DNA from: 9FT-COMBO-53-11 sp040900215
GTDB lineage: Bacteria; Patescibacteriota; WWE3; 9FT-COMBO-53-11
Reading direction: 5' to 3'
DNA length: 15,875 nt
Assembly (NCBI GenBank): GCA_040900215.1
Contig: JBBDZL010000018.1
Coordinates: 1 to 15,875, forward strand
The translations under genes and the position numbers were made by a program. Position 1 is the stretch's first letter, and each line of letters begins with the position of its first letter. The notes beneath the pieces are model-generated. The model saw only the letters and a list, made by a program, of their open reading frames with translations, searched no databases and was not told the origin of the DNA. This document shows positions 1 through 8,024 of this stretch, in pieces.

Positions 1-1383
1 GCCAAAAAAGGAATGAAAGTGGCGGTGATCGAGCCCGGTCCTTTGGGTGGAACCTGCCTGAACCGGGGTTGTATTCCTTCCAAGCTTTGGATCGAAACCG
101 GCGAGATCGCCGAGGCGATTCGGCGCTCGGCGGAGTTTGGGATCACAGCGGAGCTCAAGGGCGTTGACTTCCCGGCGATTGTCGAACGGACAATGGGCTT
201 CATCGACGAGGAAGCGGCGGGAATTGAGGAAGCGATCAATGCCAATCCCCAGTACACCTTATATAAGAAATTTGCCCACTTTACCGGTCCGAAAAAGCTG
301 ATGGTTGGGAACGAGGAGATTGAGGGAGAAAAAATTGTGATCTCCGCCGGGACCCGCCCTGCCATCCCGCCCATTCCCGGCCTGGACAAAACTGCTTACT
401 ACACCTCCGATACCATCTTTCGGGTCAAGAAACTTCCCCACCACGTGACCTTTATCGGCGGGGGCTACATTTCCTGCGAGATGGCCCATTTCTTCGGGAG
501 CCTGGGGAGTGAGGTAACGGTAATCGATCGGGGCCCGCTGCTGGTTTCCAACGAGGACGAGGAAGTTGCCTCCAAGTTTACTGAGGTTTTTGGGAAGAGG
601 TACCGGTTGATTCTGGATGCGGCGGTGGACGGCGTCTCCGGCGATCCGCCGGGGACCGAGGATCCCAACATCGCGATTAAGGTCACGGCAGGGGGAAAGG
701 TCGAGGAAGTACACGCCGACTTGCTCTTCGTCGCCGCCGGGCGGGTTCCCAACACCGATAATTTGGGCTGTAAGGAGGCGGGATACGAGTTGACGGAACG
801 CGGGAATCTGGTGGTGAACGAATACCTCGAAACCTCCGTTCCCGGCGTTTGGGCGCTGGGCGATATCGTTGGCAAAGCGCCTTTCAAGCACGGGGCGAAC
901 TACGAAGCCAAGATTATCTCGCAGAACATTTTCGCCGAGGAAGGCAAAAAGATCGCCGCCGATTACTCCGTTATGCCCCACGCGATTTATTCCTCTCCCC
1001 AAGTGGCGGGAGTGGGCCTGCGGGAGCAGGATTTAAAGGAGAAAAAGATGGATTATGCCGTCGGCAATTATCCTTATATCAAGACTGGAATGGGGAAAGC
1101 ACTCGAAGATCGGGACGGTTTCGTGAAGATCTTAGCGGAACGCCCCACGCGCCGGATCGTCGGGGCTTCCATTTTAGGGACAGACTCCTCTATTTTAATC
1201 CATGAGTTGGTGGTGGCGATGCAGGCCGCTGGAGGATCCGTGGACGCCATTAAAAATTCGATTCATATCCACCCCGCCCTTTCGGAGGTGGTCCAGCGCG
1301 CCGTCAACTCCATTTCCTTCGATGGCCCTCCCACGATTTCCGGAAAGACTTTAATGGAGCGGACGAGCGATCAAGGAATCTAG
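1..1383 (+). CDS. Dihydrolipoamide dehydrogenase-like FAD/NAD disulfide oxidoreductase (5' partial)
   Basis: A pyridine nucleotide-disulfide oxidoreductase of class I. Family members pass electrons between NAD(P)H and a thiol/disulfide partner through FAD and a redox-active cysteine pair. The frame is open from base 1, so the first 25-30 residues, including the FAD GxGxxG loop, lie outside the window; the Met at 13 is internal. Visible motifs are GGTCLNRGCIPSK (CX4C active-site disulfide), a second Rossmann motif FIGGGYISCE for NAD(P), ALGDIVG for FAD, and near the C-terminus HIHPALSEVV with the His-Glu proton-relay pair typical of lipoamide dehydrogenase. The vicinal C-terminal cysteines of mercuric reductase are absent. 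No E1/E2 genes of a 2-oxoacid complex are visible. The gene lies 1 nt ahead of a membrane protein and a metal ATPase, so the physiological substrate may not be lipoamide. Family assignment is firm; the exact substrate is not. Confidence 0.88.
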   Translation, partial: AKKGMKVAVIEPGPLGGTCLNRGCIPSKLWIETGEIAEAIRRSAEFGITAELKGVDFPAIVERTMGFIDEEAAGIEEAINANPQYTLYKKFAHFTGPKKLMVGNEEIEGEKIVISAGTRPAIPPIPGLDKTAYYTSDTIFRVKKLPHHVTFIGGGYISCEMAHFFGSLGSEVTVIDRGPLLVSNEDEEVASKFTEVFGKRYRLILDAAVDGVSGDPPGTEDPNIAIKVTAGGKVEEVHADLLFVAAGRVPNTDNLGCKEAGYELTERGNLVVNEYLETSVPGVWALGDIVGKAPFKHGANYEAKIISQNIFAEEGKKIAADYSVMPHAIYSSPQVAGVGLREQDLKEKKMDYAVGNYPYIKTGMGKALEDRDGFVKILAERPTRRIVGASILGTDSSILIHELVVAMQAAGGSVDAIKNSIHIHPALSEVVQRAVNSISFDGPPTISGKTLMERTSDQGI

Positions 1384-1384
1384 C

Positions 1385-1798
1385 ATGCTTCTCCTTCATA
1401 TCGGTGCGGCGCTCATCGGAATTGTTTGTGCGACGTGGAGGAACGCCGTATTTTTTAAAAGGGGATCGATCCTTCCGGTCCTGCAGAAGATCGTTTGGTT
1501 GGCACTGCTTACGTTAGCGGCGACCGGTGGGGGCCTGCTCCTCTCCAAACCTGCTCTGCTCCACAGCCCCGCCTTTTGGCTAAAGATGTTTTTTGTCGGC
1601 GGGATTTTAGTTTCCGAATTCTACCTCGCCCGCCGAAAAGTTATTTGGGCCGGGTTTGTCTCGCTCTTCACCTGGTATTTTTCTTTTTTCTGGTCAGGAC
1701 TGGAAAGAGTTCCGTTGAGTTACGCCGCAATTCTGGGGTTATACTTCGGGGTGGGGTTGCTTTCTTTCTTGGCCGCTCGAAAATATGGATATACCTAA
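1385..1798 (+). CDS. Small multi-pass membrane protein, unknown function
   Basis: A 137-residue, strongly hydrophobic protein that I do not recognise. Hydrophobic stretches at about residues 1-18, 30-53, 64-82, 86-105 and 110-131 suggest four or five membrane helices with short loops. Positive loops (around RR at 82-83 and K132-133) are the only charged patches. The ATG follows the stop of the upstream flavoprotein by 1 nt, with a Shine-Dalgarno AAGGA at 1373-1377 about 7 nt before it. The 3' end overlaps the metal ATPase start by 14 nt. This arrangement implies co-translation and a job linked to the ATPase or the oxidoreductase, for example as a membrane redox or metal partner, but that is inference. 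It has one histidine in the first helix and one near residue 60, too few for a confident cytochrome b561-type call. Confidence 0.8.
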   Translation: MLLLHIGAALIGIVCATWRNAVFFKRGSILPVLQKIVWLALLTLAATGGGLLLSKPALLHSPAFWLKMFFVGGILVSEFYLARRKVIWAGFVSLFTWYFSFFWSGLERVPLSYAAILGLYFGVGLLSFLAARKYGYT

Positions 1799-3890
1799 GA
1801 GCACCCGGTGTGGATTATGCGGAATGCTGGCGGTCGCCGCCGTCAAAGACGCTCAAGGTGTTGTGCACTATTTTTGCGATCACCATATTCCCCCATCCGT
1901 TTCTCCAACCAAACAGCCAACGATGGATCGGCACGCCGGCCATGCCGTTAATATGTTCCGGGATCGGTTCTTCCTTTCTTTAATTCTTACGATTCCGGTC
2001 GTAGTTTATTCTTCTTTATTCCAGCGGGTATTCGGCTACACCGCGCCCGCATTCCCCTCCTCCGATTTGATCCCGCCGATTTTTGCGACGATCGTTTTCT
2101 TTTATGGAGGATTGGTTTTCTTAAAGAGCGCCTGGGGCGAGATTAAAGCCCGCCTGCCGGGAATGATGGCCCTGATCGCCCTGGCGATTATCTCCGCCTA
2201 CCTTTACAGCCTGGCGACCTTGTTCTTCCCGCTGGGCGACGCCCTTTTCTGGGAGATGACGACCCTGATTACGATCATGCTCCTCGGGCACTGGATCGAG
2301 ATGCGGGCGGTCTCCGCCGCTTCCGGAGCGCTCAAAGAATTGGCGAAGCTTCTTCCCGATACGGCCGAGCGGTTAAACGGGGAACTATTGGAAACGGTGC
2401 CGGTTTCCGACCTTAAAGTGGGAGACATTGTGCTCGTTCGTCCCGGGACGAAGGTCCCGGCCGACGGCGAGATTATCGAAGGCGAGTCCAGCGTTAACGA
2501 ATCGATGATTACCGGTGAGTCTCTCCCCGTCTCTAAAAATGTCGGCAGCGCAGTCATTGCCGGCACGGTCAACGGTACCGGTTCGATTCGAGTCCGGGTG
2601 ACCAAGATCGGCGAGAATACCGCCCTGGCGGGAATTATGCGGTTGGTAGCGGAGGCCCAGGCCTCCCGCTCGCGGATCCAAGAACTGGCCGACCGGGCCG
2701 CTTCGGTACTCACCTACGTGGCGATTTCGGTGGGGCTGCTGGCGGCCGTGGTCTGGCTGGTTTTAGGAGAGGGGCCGGCTTTCGCATTGACCAGAATGGT
2801 GGGAGTTTTGGTGATTGCTTGCCCCCATGCTTTGGGCTTGGCCATTCCGTTGGTGACTTCCATCTCGACGACCCTCTCGGCCCGTTCCGGTTTGTTGATC
2901 AGAGAGCGGTTGGCGCTGGAGCTGGCCCGCAAAGTGGATGTCGTTCTCTTTGACAAGACCGGCACCCTCACCTCCGGTGAGCTGGGAGTGACCGATATTC
3001 TGCCGATCCCAGGGTGGAGCGAGGAAAAGGCTTTGCAATGGCAGGCGGCGCTGGAAACCGACTCGGAGCATGCGATCGCCAAGGGAATTGTCAAAGCCGC
3101 CCAAGCCCGCCAATTGGAACTGCCGAAAGCGGCGGCGGTGGAGGCGATTCCGGGGCGGGGGGTGAAAGGAAAGATCGGCGACCAGATCGTTTACGCCGGC
3201 GGCCCGCGGCTGCTGGAGGAGCTTAAGGTAAGAGTTCCCGATTCGCTCCGATCCGCAGTGGATAAGCTCTCTCGTCAGGGAAAGACGGTGGTTTATCTGT
3301 TGCTGGGCAAAAAGATTACTGCCGCTTTCGGGGTGGCCGATCTGATCCGGCCCGAATCCCGGCAGGCGGTGCCGGCGCTCCAGAAAATGGGGATTCGGGT
3401 GGCGATGGTCACCGGTGATGCCAAGCCGGTGGCGGAGTGGGTTTCGAAAGAACTGGGATTAACGGAATACTTCGCCCAAATTCTGCCGGAAAATAAGTCG
3501 GAAATGGTCCAGAAACTGCGAGCCGACGGGAGTAGAGTCATGTTTGTTGGGGACGGAATCAACGACGCGCCGGCCTTGACCGCCGCCGATGTCGGAGTAG
3601 CGATCGGGGCCGGAACGGATGTGGCGATCGAATCCGCCGGGATCGTCCTGATCAAAAATGATCCTCGCGATATCATCAAGATCATTAAGCTCGCCCGGGC
3701 CAACTACCGCAAGATGATTGAGAACCTGATTTGGGCGACGGGCTACAACATCTTTGCGATCCCGGCCGCCGCCGGAGTTTTTGCCGGCCTGGGGCTGGTT
3801 CTCTCCCCTGCCCTCGCCGCCGTCTTCATGTCGGCTTCAACCGTGATTGTTGCCGCTAACGCGCAACTGCTTCGCCGCTTACAACTCTAA
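1785..3890 (+). CDS. copB: CPH-type heavy-metal P1B ATPase (CopB-like, P1B-3)
   Basis: An ATP-driven transporter moving a soft metal ion, most likely copper or silver, across the cytoplasmic membrane. The order of motifs is complete: TGES (243-246) in the actuator domain, ACPHALG with the CPH metal site at 346-348, DKTGT with the phosphorylated Asp390, GDGINDAPAL from Gly589, then YNIFAIP and MSAST in the last two membrane helices. CPH together with YNxxxxP and MSxST marks the P1B-3 (CopB) subgroup, as opposed to CopA with CPC. The nucleotide-domain HP motif reads SEHA, so Pro is replaced by Ala. There is no ferredoxin-like HMA domain. Instead the first 35 residues hold Cys9, Cys12, His28, Cys31, His33 and His34, a compact metal-binding pattern, followed by RHAGH. 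The 701-residue length is normal. The start at 1785 has no Shine-Dalgarno and overlaps the upstream gene, suggesting translational coupling. Confidence 0.93.
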   Translation: MDIPKSTRCGLCGMLAVAAVKDAQGVVHYFCDHHIPPSVSPTKQPTMDRHAGHAVNMFRDRFFLSLILTIPVVVYSSLFQRVFGYTAPAFPSSDLIPPIFATIVFFYGGLVFLKSAWGEIKARLPGMMALIALAIISAYLYSLATLFFPLGDALFWEMTTLITIMLLGHWIEMRAVSAASGALKELAKLLPDTAERLNGELLETVPVSDLKVGDIVLVRPGTKVPADGEIIEGESSVNESMITGESLPVSKNVGSAVIAGTVNGTGSIRVRVTKIGENTALAGIMRLVAEAQASRSRIQELADRAASVLTYVAISVGLLAAVVWLVLGEGPAFALTRMVGVLVIACPHALGLAIPLVTSISTTLSARSGLLIRERLALELARKVDVVLFDKTGTLTSGELGVTDILPIPGWSEEKALQWQAALETDSEHAIAKGIVKAAQARQLELPKAAAVEAIPGRGVKGKIGDQIVYAGGPRLLEELKVRVPDSLRSAVDKLSRQGKTVVYLLLGKKITAAFGVADLIRPESRQAVPALQKMGIRVAMVTGDAKPVAEWVSKELGLTEYFAQILPENKSEMVQKLRADGSRVMFVGDGINDAPALTAADVGVAIGAGTDVAIESAGIVLIKNDPRDIIKIIKLARANYRKMIENLIWATGYNIFAIPAAAGVFAGLGLVLSPALAAVFMSASTVIVAANAQLLRRLQL

Positions 3891-5320
3891 AGTTCCTTCA
3901 CGTCATGGGCGTGGGATTCGGTAATCCCCGCCGGGGTGAGGCGGATGAGCTGGGCTTTTTGCTGAAGTTCCTTGATGGTTTGGGCGCCGGAGTAGCTCAT
4001 GCCGGAGCGCAATCCCCCGACCAGCGGGCGGAGGACGTCCTTGACCGAACCGCGATACGGGACGAGGGCGTCAACTCCTTCGGCCGTGATTTCGTCCAAG
4101 AGCAGCTGATCCTCGATGTTCTGGCCTTCAGCATCTTTGCGGGAAAGATTCGCTCCCACTCCCGCCATCCCCCGGTACAGCTTGAAGCGCTTGCCGTCGC
4201 GGGTGATCACCGATCCGGGAGCTTCATCCGTGCCGGCCAAAAGATTGCCGATCATCACTGTTTGGGCTCCGACGGCCAGCGCCTTGGCAATGTCTCCTGG
4301 GAAGCGGATTCCCCCGTCGGCGATGAGGGGTACTTTGGCGGCTTTGGCGCATTCCATAATCGCCGAAAGCTGGGGATAACCCGAACCGGCGACGATCCGA
4401 GTGGTGCAGACGCTCCCCGGCCCCACCCCGACCTTTATCGCATCGGCCCCGGCCGCCTGCAGATCGCGGACTCCTTGCGTTGTTGCCACATTCCCGGCAA
4501 TCACTTCAATTTTTGGAAAGCGTTGTTTGACTCTCTTGACGGTTTCGATCGCCAACTCCGAGTGGCCGTGGGCGATATCCACTACTAGCACATCGACTTC
4601 AGCCTCAATCAGAGCTTTGGCGCGCTCCAGGAATCCTTCTTTTACCCCAATCGCCGCCCCGACCATCAGTCGTCCCTGGCTGTCCTTGGTCGCCGTCGGG
4701 AACTTGATCCGTTTGATCAGATCCTTGGAGGTGATCAGCCCGACCAGCTGACCTTGGCGGTTAACCAAGGGTAGTTTCTCGATTCGGTGGCGATGAAGCA
4801 GATCTTGGGCCCGCTCGATCTCAATATGGGGCGAACCGGTAACGAGCTTGGATTTCTTGGTCATCGCTTGGGAAACCTTTTTCTTAAAATCGGTCTCAAA
4901 CCGCAGGTCGCGGTGGGTCAGGATCCCGATCAGCCGGCGCTTTTTGTCGACCACCATCAGGGAAGTGTCGTAGCGGTCCATTAGCTCCCGCGCTTCGGAG
5001 AGCGGGATCTCGGGGCTGATCGTGTATGGGTTTTTAATGACCAATCCTTCTAAGCGCTTGACTCTGGCGACCTGGCTTACTTGCTGATCAATCGACATAA
5101 AGCGGTGGATGATCCCCAACCCGCCCTGCTGGGCCATCGCCGCCGCCATTTCGGCTTCGGTGACCGTATCCATGTTGGAAGAAACGATCGGCGTCGCCAG
5201 CCGGATCTTTGGGGTTAAAGGGCTTCCGGTATCAACATCCTTGCGGGAAGCGACCCCGGAGCGCTGGGGTACCAGCAAAACGTCGTCAAATGTCAGTCCC
5301 TCTCCGATGATTTTAGGCAT
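3887..5320 (-). CDS. guaB: IMP dehydrogenase (GuaB family)
   Basis: Oxidises IMP to XMP with NAD+, the committed step of guanine nucleotide synthesis, in the cytoplasm. I chose the start at 5320 (MPKIIGEGLTFDDVLLVP), because the 28 residues of a longer in-frame start at 5404 are basic, unlike the family, and lie inside gyrA. The resulting 477 residues fit the family. The N-terminal barrel strand is followed by two CBS domains (about 90-205), then GVGPGSVCTTR with catalytic Cys305, ADGGIRFPGD for the phosphate site, and a C-terminal ESHAHDV. The flap after YRGM lacks the adjacent Arg-Tyr pair I expect (DRYxQ in E. coli), so a GMP reductase-like activity cannot be excluded. The start overlaps the end of gyrA by 8 nt, implying co-transcription. 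The stop overlaps the stop of the convergent metal ATPase by 4 nt. Confidence 0.9.
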   Translation of the reverse strand: MPKIIGEGLTFDDVLLVPQRSGVASRKDVDTGSPLTPKIRLATPIVSSNMDTVTEAEMAAAMAQQGGLGIIHRFMSIDQQVSQVARVKRLEGLVIKNPYTISPEIPLSEARELMDRYDTSLMVVDKKRRLIGILTHRDLRFETDFKKKVSQAMTKKSKLVTGSPHIEIERAQDLLHRHRIEKLPLVNRQGQLVGLITSKDLIKRIKFPTATKDSQGRLMVGAAIGVKEGFLERAKALIEAEVDVLVVDIAHGHSELAIETVKRVKQRFPKIEVIAGNVATTQGVRDLQAAGADAIKVGVGPGSVCTTRIVAGSGYPQLSAIMECAKAAKVPLIADGGIRFPGDIAKALAVGAQTVMIGNLLAGTDEAPGSVITRDGKRFKLYRGMAGVGANLSRKDAEGQNIEDQLLLDEITAEGVDALVPYRGSVKDVLRPLVGGLRSGMSYSGAQTIKELQQKAQLIRLTPAGITESHAHDVKEL

Positions 5321-7895
5321 TGTCTTTTTCTGCGGTTTCCCCCGCCGCTTCTCCCGCCGTTGGCGGAACCCCGCCGCCAGGCGGTGGTTCCCCTTCTTCT
5401 TCAATGAAAGCCACCGCCGAAACCGAGTCCCCTTCGTTTAATCGCATTAGGTAGACTCCTTGGGTCGCCCGGCCTAAAACCGGCACCTGCCGGAGAGGAA
5501 GGCGGATGACCTGCCCGCGCTTGGAGATGAGAAGAAAATCATTCTGCTTGGTCTCTTCGACAATTCGAGCGCTGACCAGTTCCCCGGTCTTTTTGGTGAC
5601 GCGATGGGTGAGAATTCCGGAACCGCCCCGGTTCTGGGTTTTGTATTCGGCCAGCGCGGTTTTCTTCCCGACTCCTTTTTCGGAGATGGTCAGAAGGTAC
5701 TCCTTGGGGTTGGTGACGACTTCGGTGGCGATTACCACATCACCCTTAGCGATCTTAATTCCGCGGACGCCCGCCGCCGCCCTTCCCATCGATCGAACGT
5801 TGCTCTCCTTAAAGCGGATGGACTGGCCCATTTTGGTAACCAAAGCAATGTCGTTCTCCCCCGAGGTGGGCTTGACCCAGATCAGATTTTCCTGGGGTTT
5901 GAGGCGGATCGCCATAATTCCGGTGCGGCGGATGTTCTCGAAATCGGCCAGCGCGGTTTTCTTAACGGTGCCGTGGTCGGTCGCCATAAAGAGATGAGCC
6001 GGCTTTTCGCCATTCTTTGGGATCCGGAGCATGACGACAATATTTTCCTCCGGTTCCAGATCGAGCAGGTTTACAATCGCGGTTCCCTTGGCTTGGCGCG
6101 AGGCCTCCGGAACTTCATAAGCTTTCTGCTTATAAACCCTTCCCTTATTAGTGAAGAATAGAATTTCATCATGGGTGGAGGTCGGTAGGATCTGCCAAAC
6201 CACATCCTCTTCTTTGGTTTTCATCCCGACGACTCCCTTTCCTCCCCGCCCCTGCCGCTTGTAGGTTTCGGCTCCCAGGCGCTTGATGTAGCCGCCCTCC
6301 GTCAGGGTGACGATTATGTCTTCTTCCGGAACGAGTTCCTCCTCGCTGAAATCCCCGATCCGTTTCTTAAAGATTTTGGTCAGCCGTTCGTCGCCGTAGG
6401 TTTCCTTGATCTCTTTAAGTTCCCGGTCAATCTCCTTAAAAATGTGCTGGGGTTTGGCCAGAATCAGTTCCAACCGGCCGATTTCTTCCAGAATGTCCCG
6501 AAGTTCTTGCTCGATCTTTTCGCGCTCCAGCGCCGAAAGGCGCTTGAGGGGCATGTCCAGGATGGCTTGAGCTTGGATTTCGGTTAAACCAAACTTTTTT
6601 ACCAAATTGGCGCGGGCATCATCGGTGTCGGCGGACTTCTTGATGGTAGCGATGACCTCATCGAGATGGTCCAAGGCGATCTTGAGCCCTTGAAGAATGT
6701 GCTCGCGCCCCTTGGCCTGAACGAGTAAGAATCTGGTTCTCTTTACAATTACCTCATATCGGTGTTTGAGGAACTCTTCCAAGATTGTTTTGAGCGTTAG
6801 CGTCTGGGGTTGGCCGTTGACTAGTGCCACCATGTTGACGTGGAAAGTGGTTTGGAGTTCGGTGTGCTTGAAGAGGTAGTTCAGCACCGCCTGCGGCCGG
6901 GCTTCTTTCTTGAGATCAACCACGACCCGGATCCCGTCCCGGTCGGATTCGTCGCGCAGACCGCCGATTCCCTTCACTTTTCCTTCCTTGACCAATTGGG
7001 CGATTCGGGTGAGAAGAGTGGCTTTATTGACTTGGTAAGGAAGCTCGGTGGCAATAATCCTATTCTTTCCTTCTTCTTCCGTGATCTCAGTCTTGGCGCG
7101 CATCAGGGCGCTTCCCTTTCCGGTGGCGTAGGCGCGGGCGATCTCTTCTTGGCCGTAAACGAGCGCCGCCGTCGGGAAATCAGGGCCGGGAACGAGCTGG
7201 ATCAGGTCCTCCACGGTGAGGCCATACGAGACTTCGAGCTGATCGGTCTCCCCGCCAATCTTGGCGGCTTCAACCATCCGAATAAGAGCATCCATCAGTT
7301 CCCCCAAATTATGGGGAGGGATATTGGTCGCCATCCCGACGGCGATGCCGGACGAGCCGTTCAAGAGCAGATTGGGAACCGCCGAGGGAAGGACGGCTGG
7401 TTCGGTCGTAGTGGCATCATAGTTTTGGATGAAGGGAACGGTTTCCTTATCGATGTCGGCCAGGATCTCGTCGGTCAGCGGGGTCAGCCGGCTTTCCGTA
7501 TACCTCATAGCCGCCGCCCCATCCCCGTCAATTGAACCGAAATTCCCTTGTCCGTCGACCAGCCGGTAGCGCATTGAGAAGGGTTGGGCCATCCGGACCA
7601 GGGCGTCGTAAATCGAGATGTCGCCGTGGGGGTGGTACTTCTTCATTACTTCCCCAACCACCGCCGCGCACTTGGAAAACTTGGAGGTGGGGTTCATCCC
7701 CTGCTCGTGCATCGCGTAGATGATTCGGCGCTGGACCGGCTTGAGCCCATCGCGGACATCCGGCAGGGCCCGCGCCACAATCACGCTCATCGCGTAATCG
7801 AGATAGGCCTTTTCCATCTCCTCCGTCACGGGGACCCGAATGATGTTTTTCGGAAGCAATTCCGGAATTTCTTCTTGCGGTTTTTCTTCAACCAT
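5313..7895 (-). CDS. gyrA: DNA gyrase subunit A
   Basis: The DNA-cleaving and rejoining subunit of gyrase, which introduces negative supercoils together with GyrB. The winged-helix breakage-reunion core contains RALPDVRDGLKPVQRRI, the HPHGD loop (88-92), and catalytic Tyr132 in AAAMRYTE. The C-terminal beta-pinwheel region carries a GyrA box QGRGGKG at 548-554, one residue away from the usual QRRGGKG. This supports gyrase over ParC/topoisomerase IV. At 860 residues it is of normal length. The last 29 residues form a Pro/Gly/Glu-rich tail, part of which is encoded by short palindromes. No gyrB is nearby, and guaB overlaps the 3' end by 8 nt. A putative extended -10 promoter lies about 37 nt upstream, and no clear Shine-Dalgarno precedes the ATG. 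Confidence 0.95.
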   Translation of the reverse strand: MVEEKPQEEIPELLPKNIIRVPVTEEMEKAYLDYAMSVIVARALPDVRDGLKPVQRRIIYAMHEQGMNPTSKFSKCAAVVGEVMKKYHPHGDISIYDALVRMAQPFSMRYRLVDGQGNFGSIDGDGAAAMRYTESRLTPLTDEILADIDKETVPFIQNYDATTTEPAVLPSAVPNLLLNGSSGIAVGMATNIPPHNLGELMDALIRMVEAAKIGGETDQLEVSYGLTVEDLIQLVPGPDFPTAALVYGQEEIARAYATGKGSALMRAKTEITEEEGKNRIIATELPYQVNKATLLTRIAQLVKEGKVKGIGGLRDESDRDGIRVVVDLKKEARPQAVLNYLFKHTELQTTFHVNMVALVNGQPQTLTLKTILEEFLKHRYEVIVKRTRFLLVQAKGREHILQGLKIALDHLDEVIATIKKSADTDDARANLVKKFGLTEIQAQAILDMPLKRLSALEREKIEQELRDILEEIGRLELILAKPQHIFKEIDRELKEIKETYGDERLTKIFKKRIGDFSEEELVPEEDIIVTLTEGGYIKRLGAETYKRQGRGGKGVVGMKTKEEDVVWQILPTSTHDEILFFTNKGRVYKQKAYEVPEASRQAKGTAIVNLLDLEPEENIVVMLRIPKNGEKPAHLFMATDHGTVKKTALADFENIRRTGIMAIRLKPQENLIWVKPTSGENDIALVTKMGQSIRFKESNVRSMGRAAAGVRGIKIAKGDVVIATEVVTNPKEYLLTISEKGVGKKTALAEYKTQNRGGSGILTHRVTKKTGELVSARIVEETKQNDFLLISKRGQVIRLPLRQVPVLGRATQGVYLMRLNEGDSVSAVAFIEEEGEPPPGGGVPPTAGEAAGETAEKDNA
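5354..5384. repeat. Two adjacent GC-rich palindromes inside the gyrA 3' end
   Basis: CCGCC-GTT-GGCGG at 5354-5366 and CCGCC-A-GGCGG at 5374-5384 lie 7 nt apart. They encode the PPGGGVPPT part of the GyrA tail, beyond the conserved pinwheel. The shared GGCGG arms mean each can also pair with the other. They look like a small repeat tolerated at the end of a gene. Whether other copies exist in the genome cannot be seen here. Confidence 0.6.
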
Positions 7896-7931
7896 CTTTA
7901 GTTAGGGAACGGGCAGTTTCTTAAGCTCTTT

Positions 7932-7940
7932 ATTCTAGCA
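7932..7940 (-). promoter_or_regulatory. Putative gyrA promoter, extended -10
   Basis: On the - strand TGCTAGAAT reads as an extended -10 element (TGn followed by TAGAAT, five of six matches to TATAAT). No recognisable -35 hexamer lies 16-18 nt upstream. Transcription would begin near 7925, giving a leader of about 30 nt to the gyrA ATG at 7895. This is assigned by pattern and position only. Confidence 0.5.
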
Positions 7941-7958
7941 AAATCAGGAGTATTTAGC

Positions 7959-7990
7959 GGGCGAAGAGATCCTTGCGGAAAACTTCGCCC
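7959..7990 (-). other. Stem-loop in the ychF-gyrA spacer
   Basis: An 8-bp perfect stem (GGGCGAAG at 7959-7966 with CTTCGCCC at 7983-7990) encloses a 16-nt loop. On the - strand that loop can form an inner stem capped by a GCAA tetraloop. On the - strand it lies 34 nt after the ychF stop and just upstream of the gyrA promoter, so it is a reasonable 3' end structure for ychF. It is not followed by a U-tract in that direction. On the + strand a weak T-rich run follows, but no + strand gene ends here. Confidence 0.45.
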
Positions 7991-8024
7991 TTACCTTCTT
8001 TTTACTAGATTTGGGAGAGGAAAA

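Noticed and set aside
259..1002. 247-codon frame antisense to the flavoprotein
   Set aside because: The + strand frame carries all conserved family motifs; the antisense protein has no recognisable domain and is a by-product of GC-rich codons.
1..1383. Mercuric reductase, given the neighbouring metal ATPase
   Set aside because: The C-terminal vicinal cysteines and an N-terminal HMA domain expected for MerA are not seen; the C-terminus HPALSE is Lpd-like.
3905..4588. 227-codon frame antisense to guaB
   Set aside because: It overlaps the catalytic part of a clear IMP dehydrogenase and shows no domain of its own.
5321..5404. Longer guaB with 28 extra N-terminal residues
   Set aside because: The extension is Arg/Lys-rich, encoded within gyrA's tail, and precedes the conserved MPKIIGEGLTFDDV start; family length fits the shorter form.
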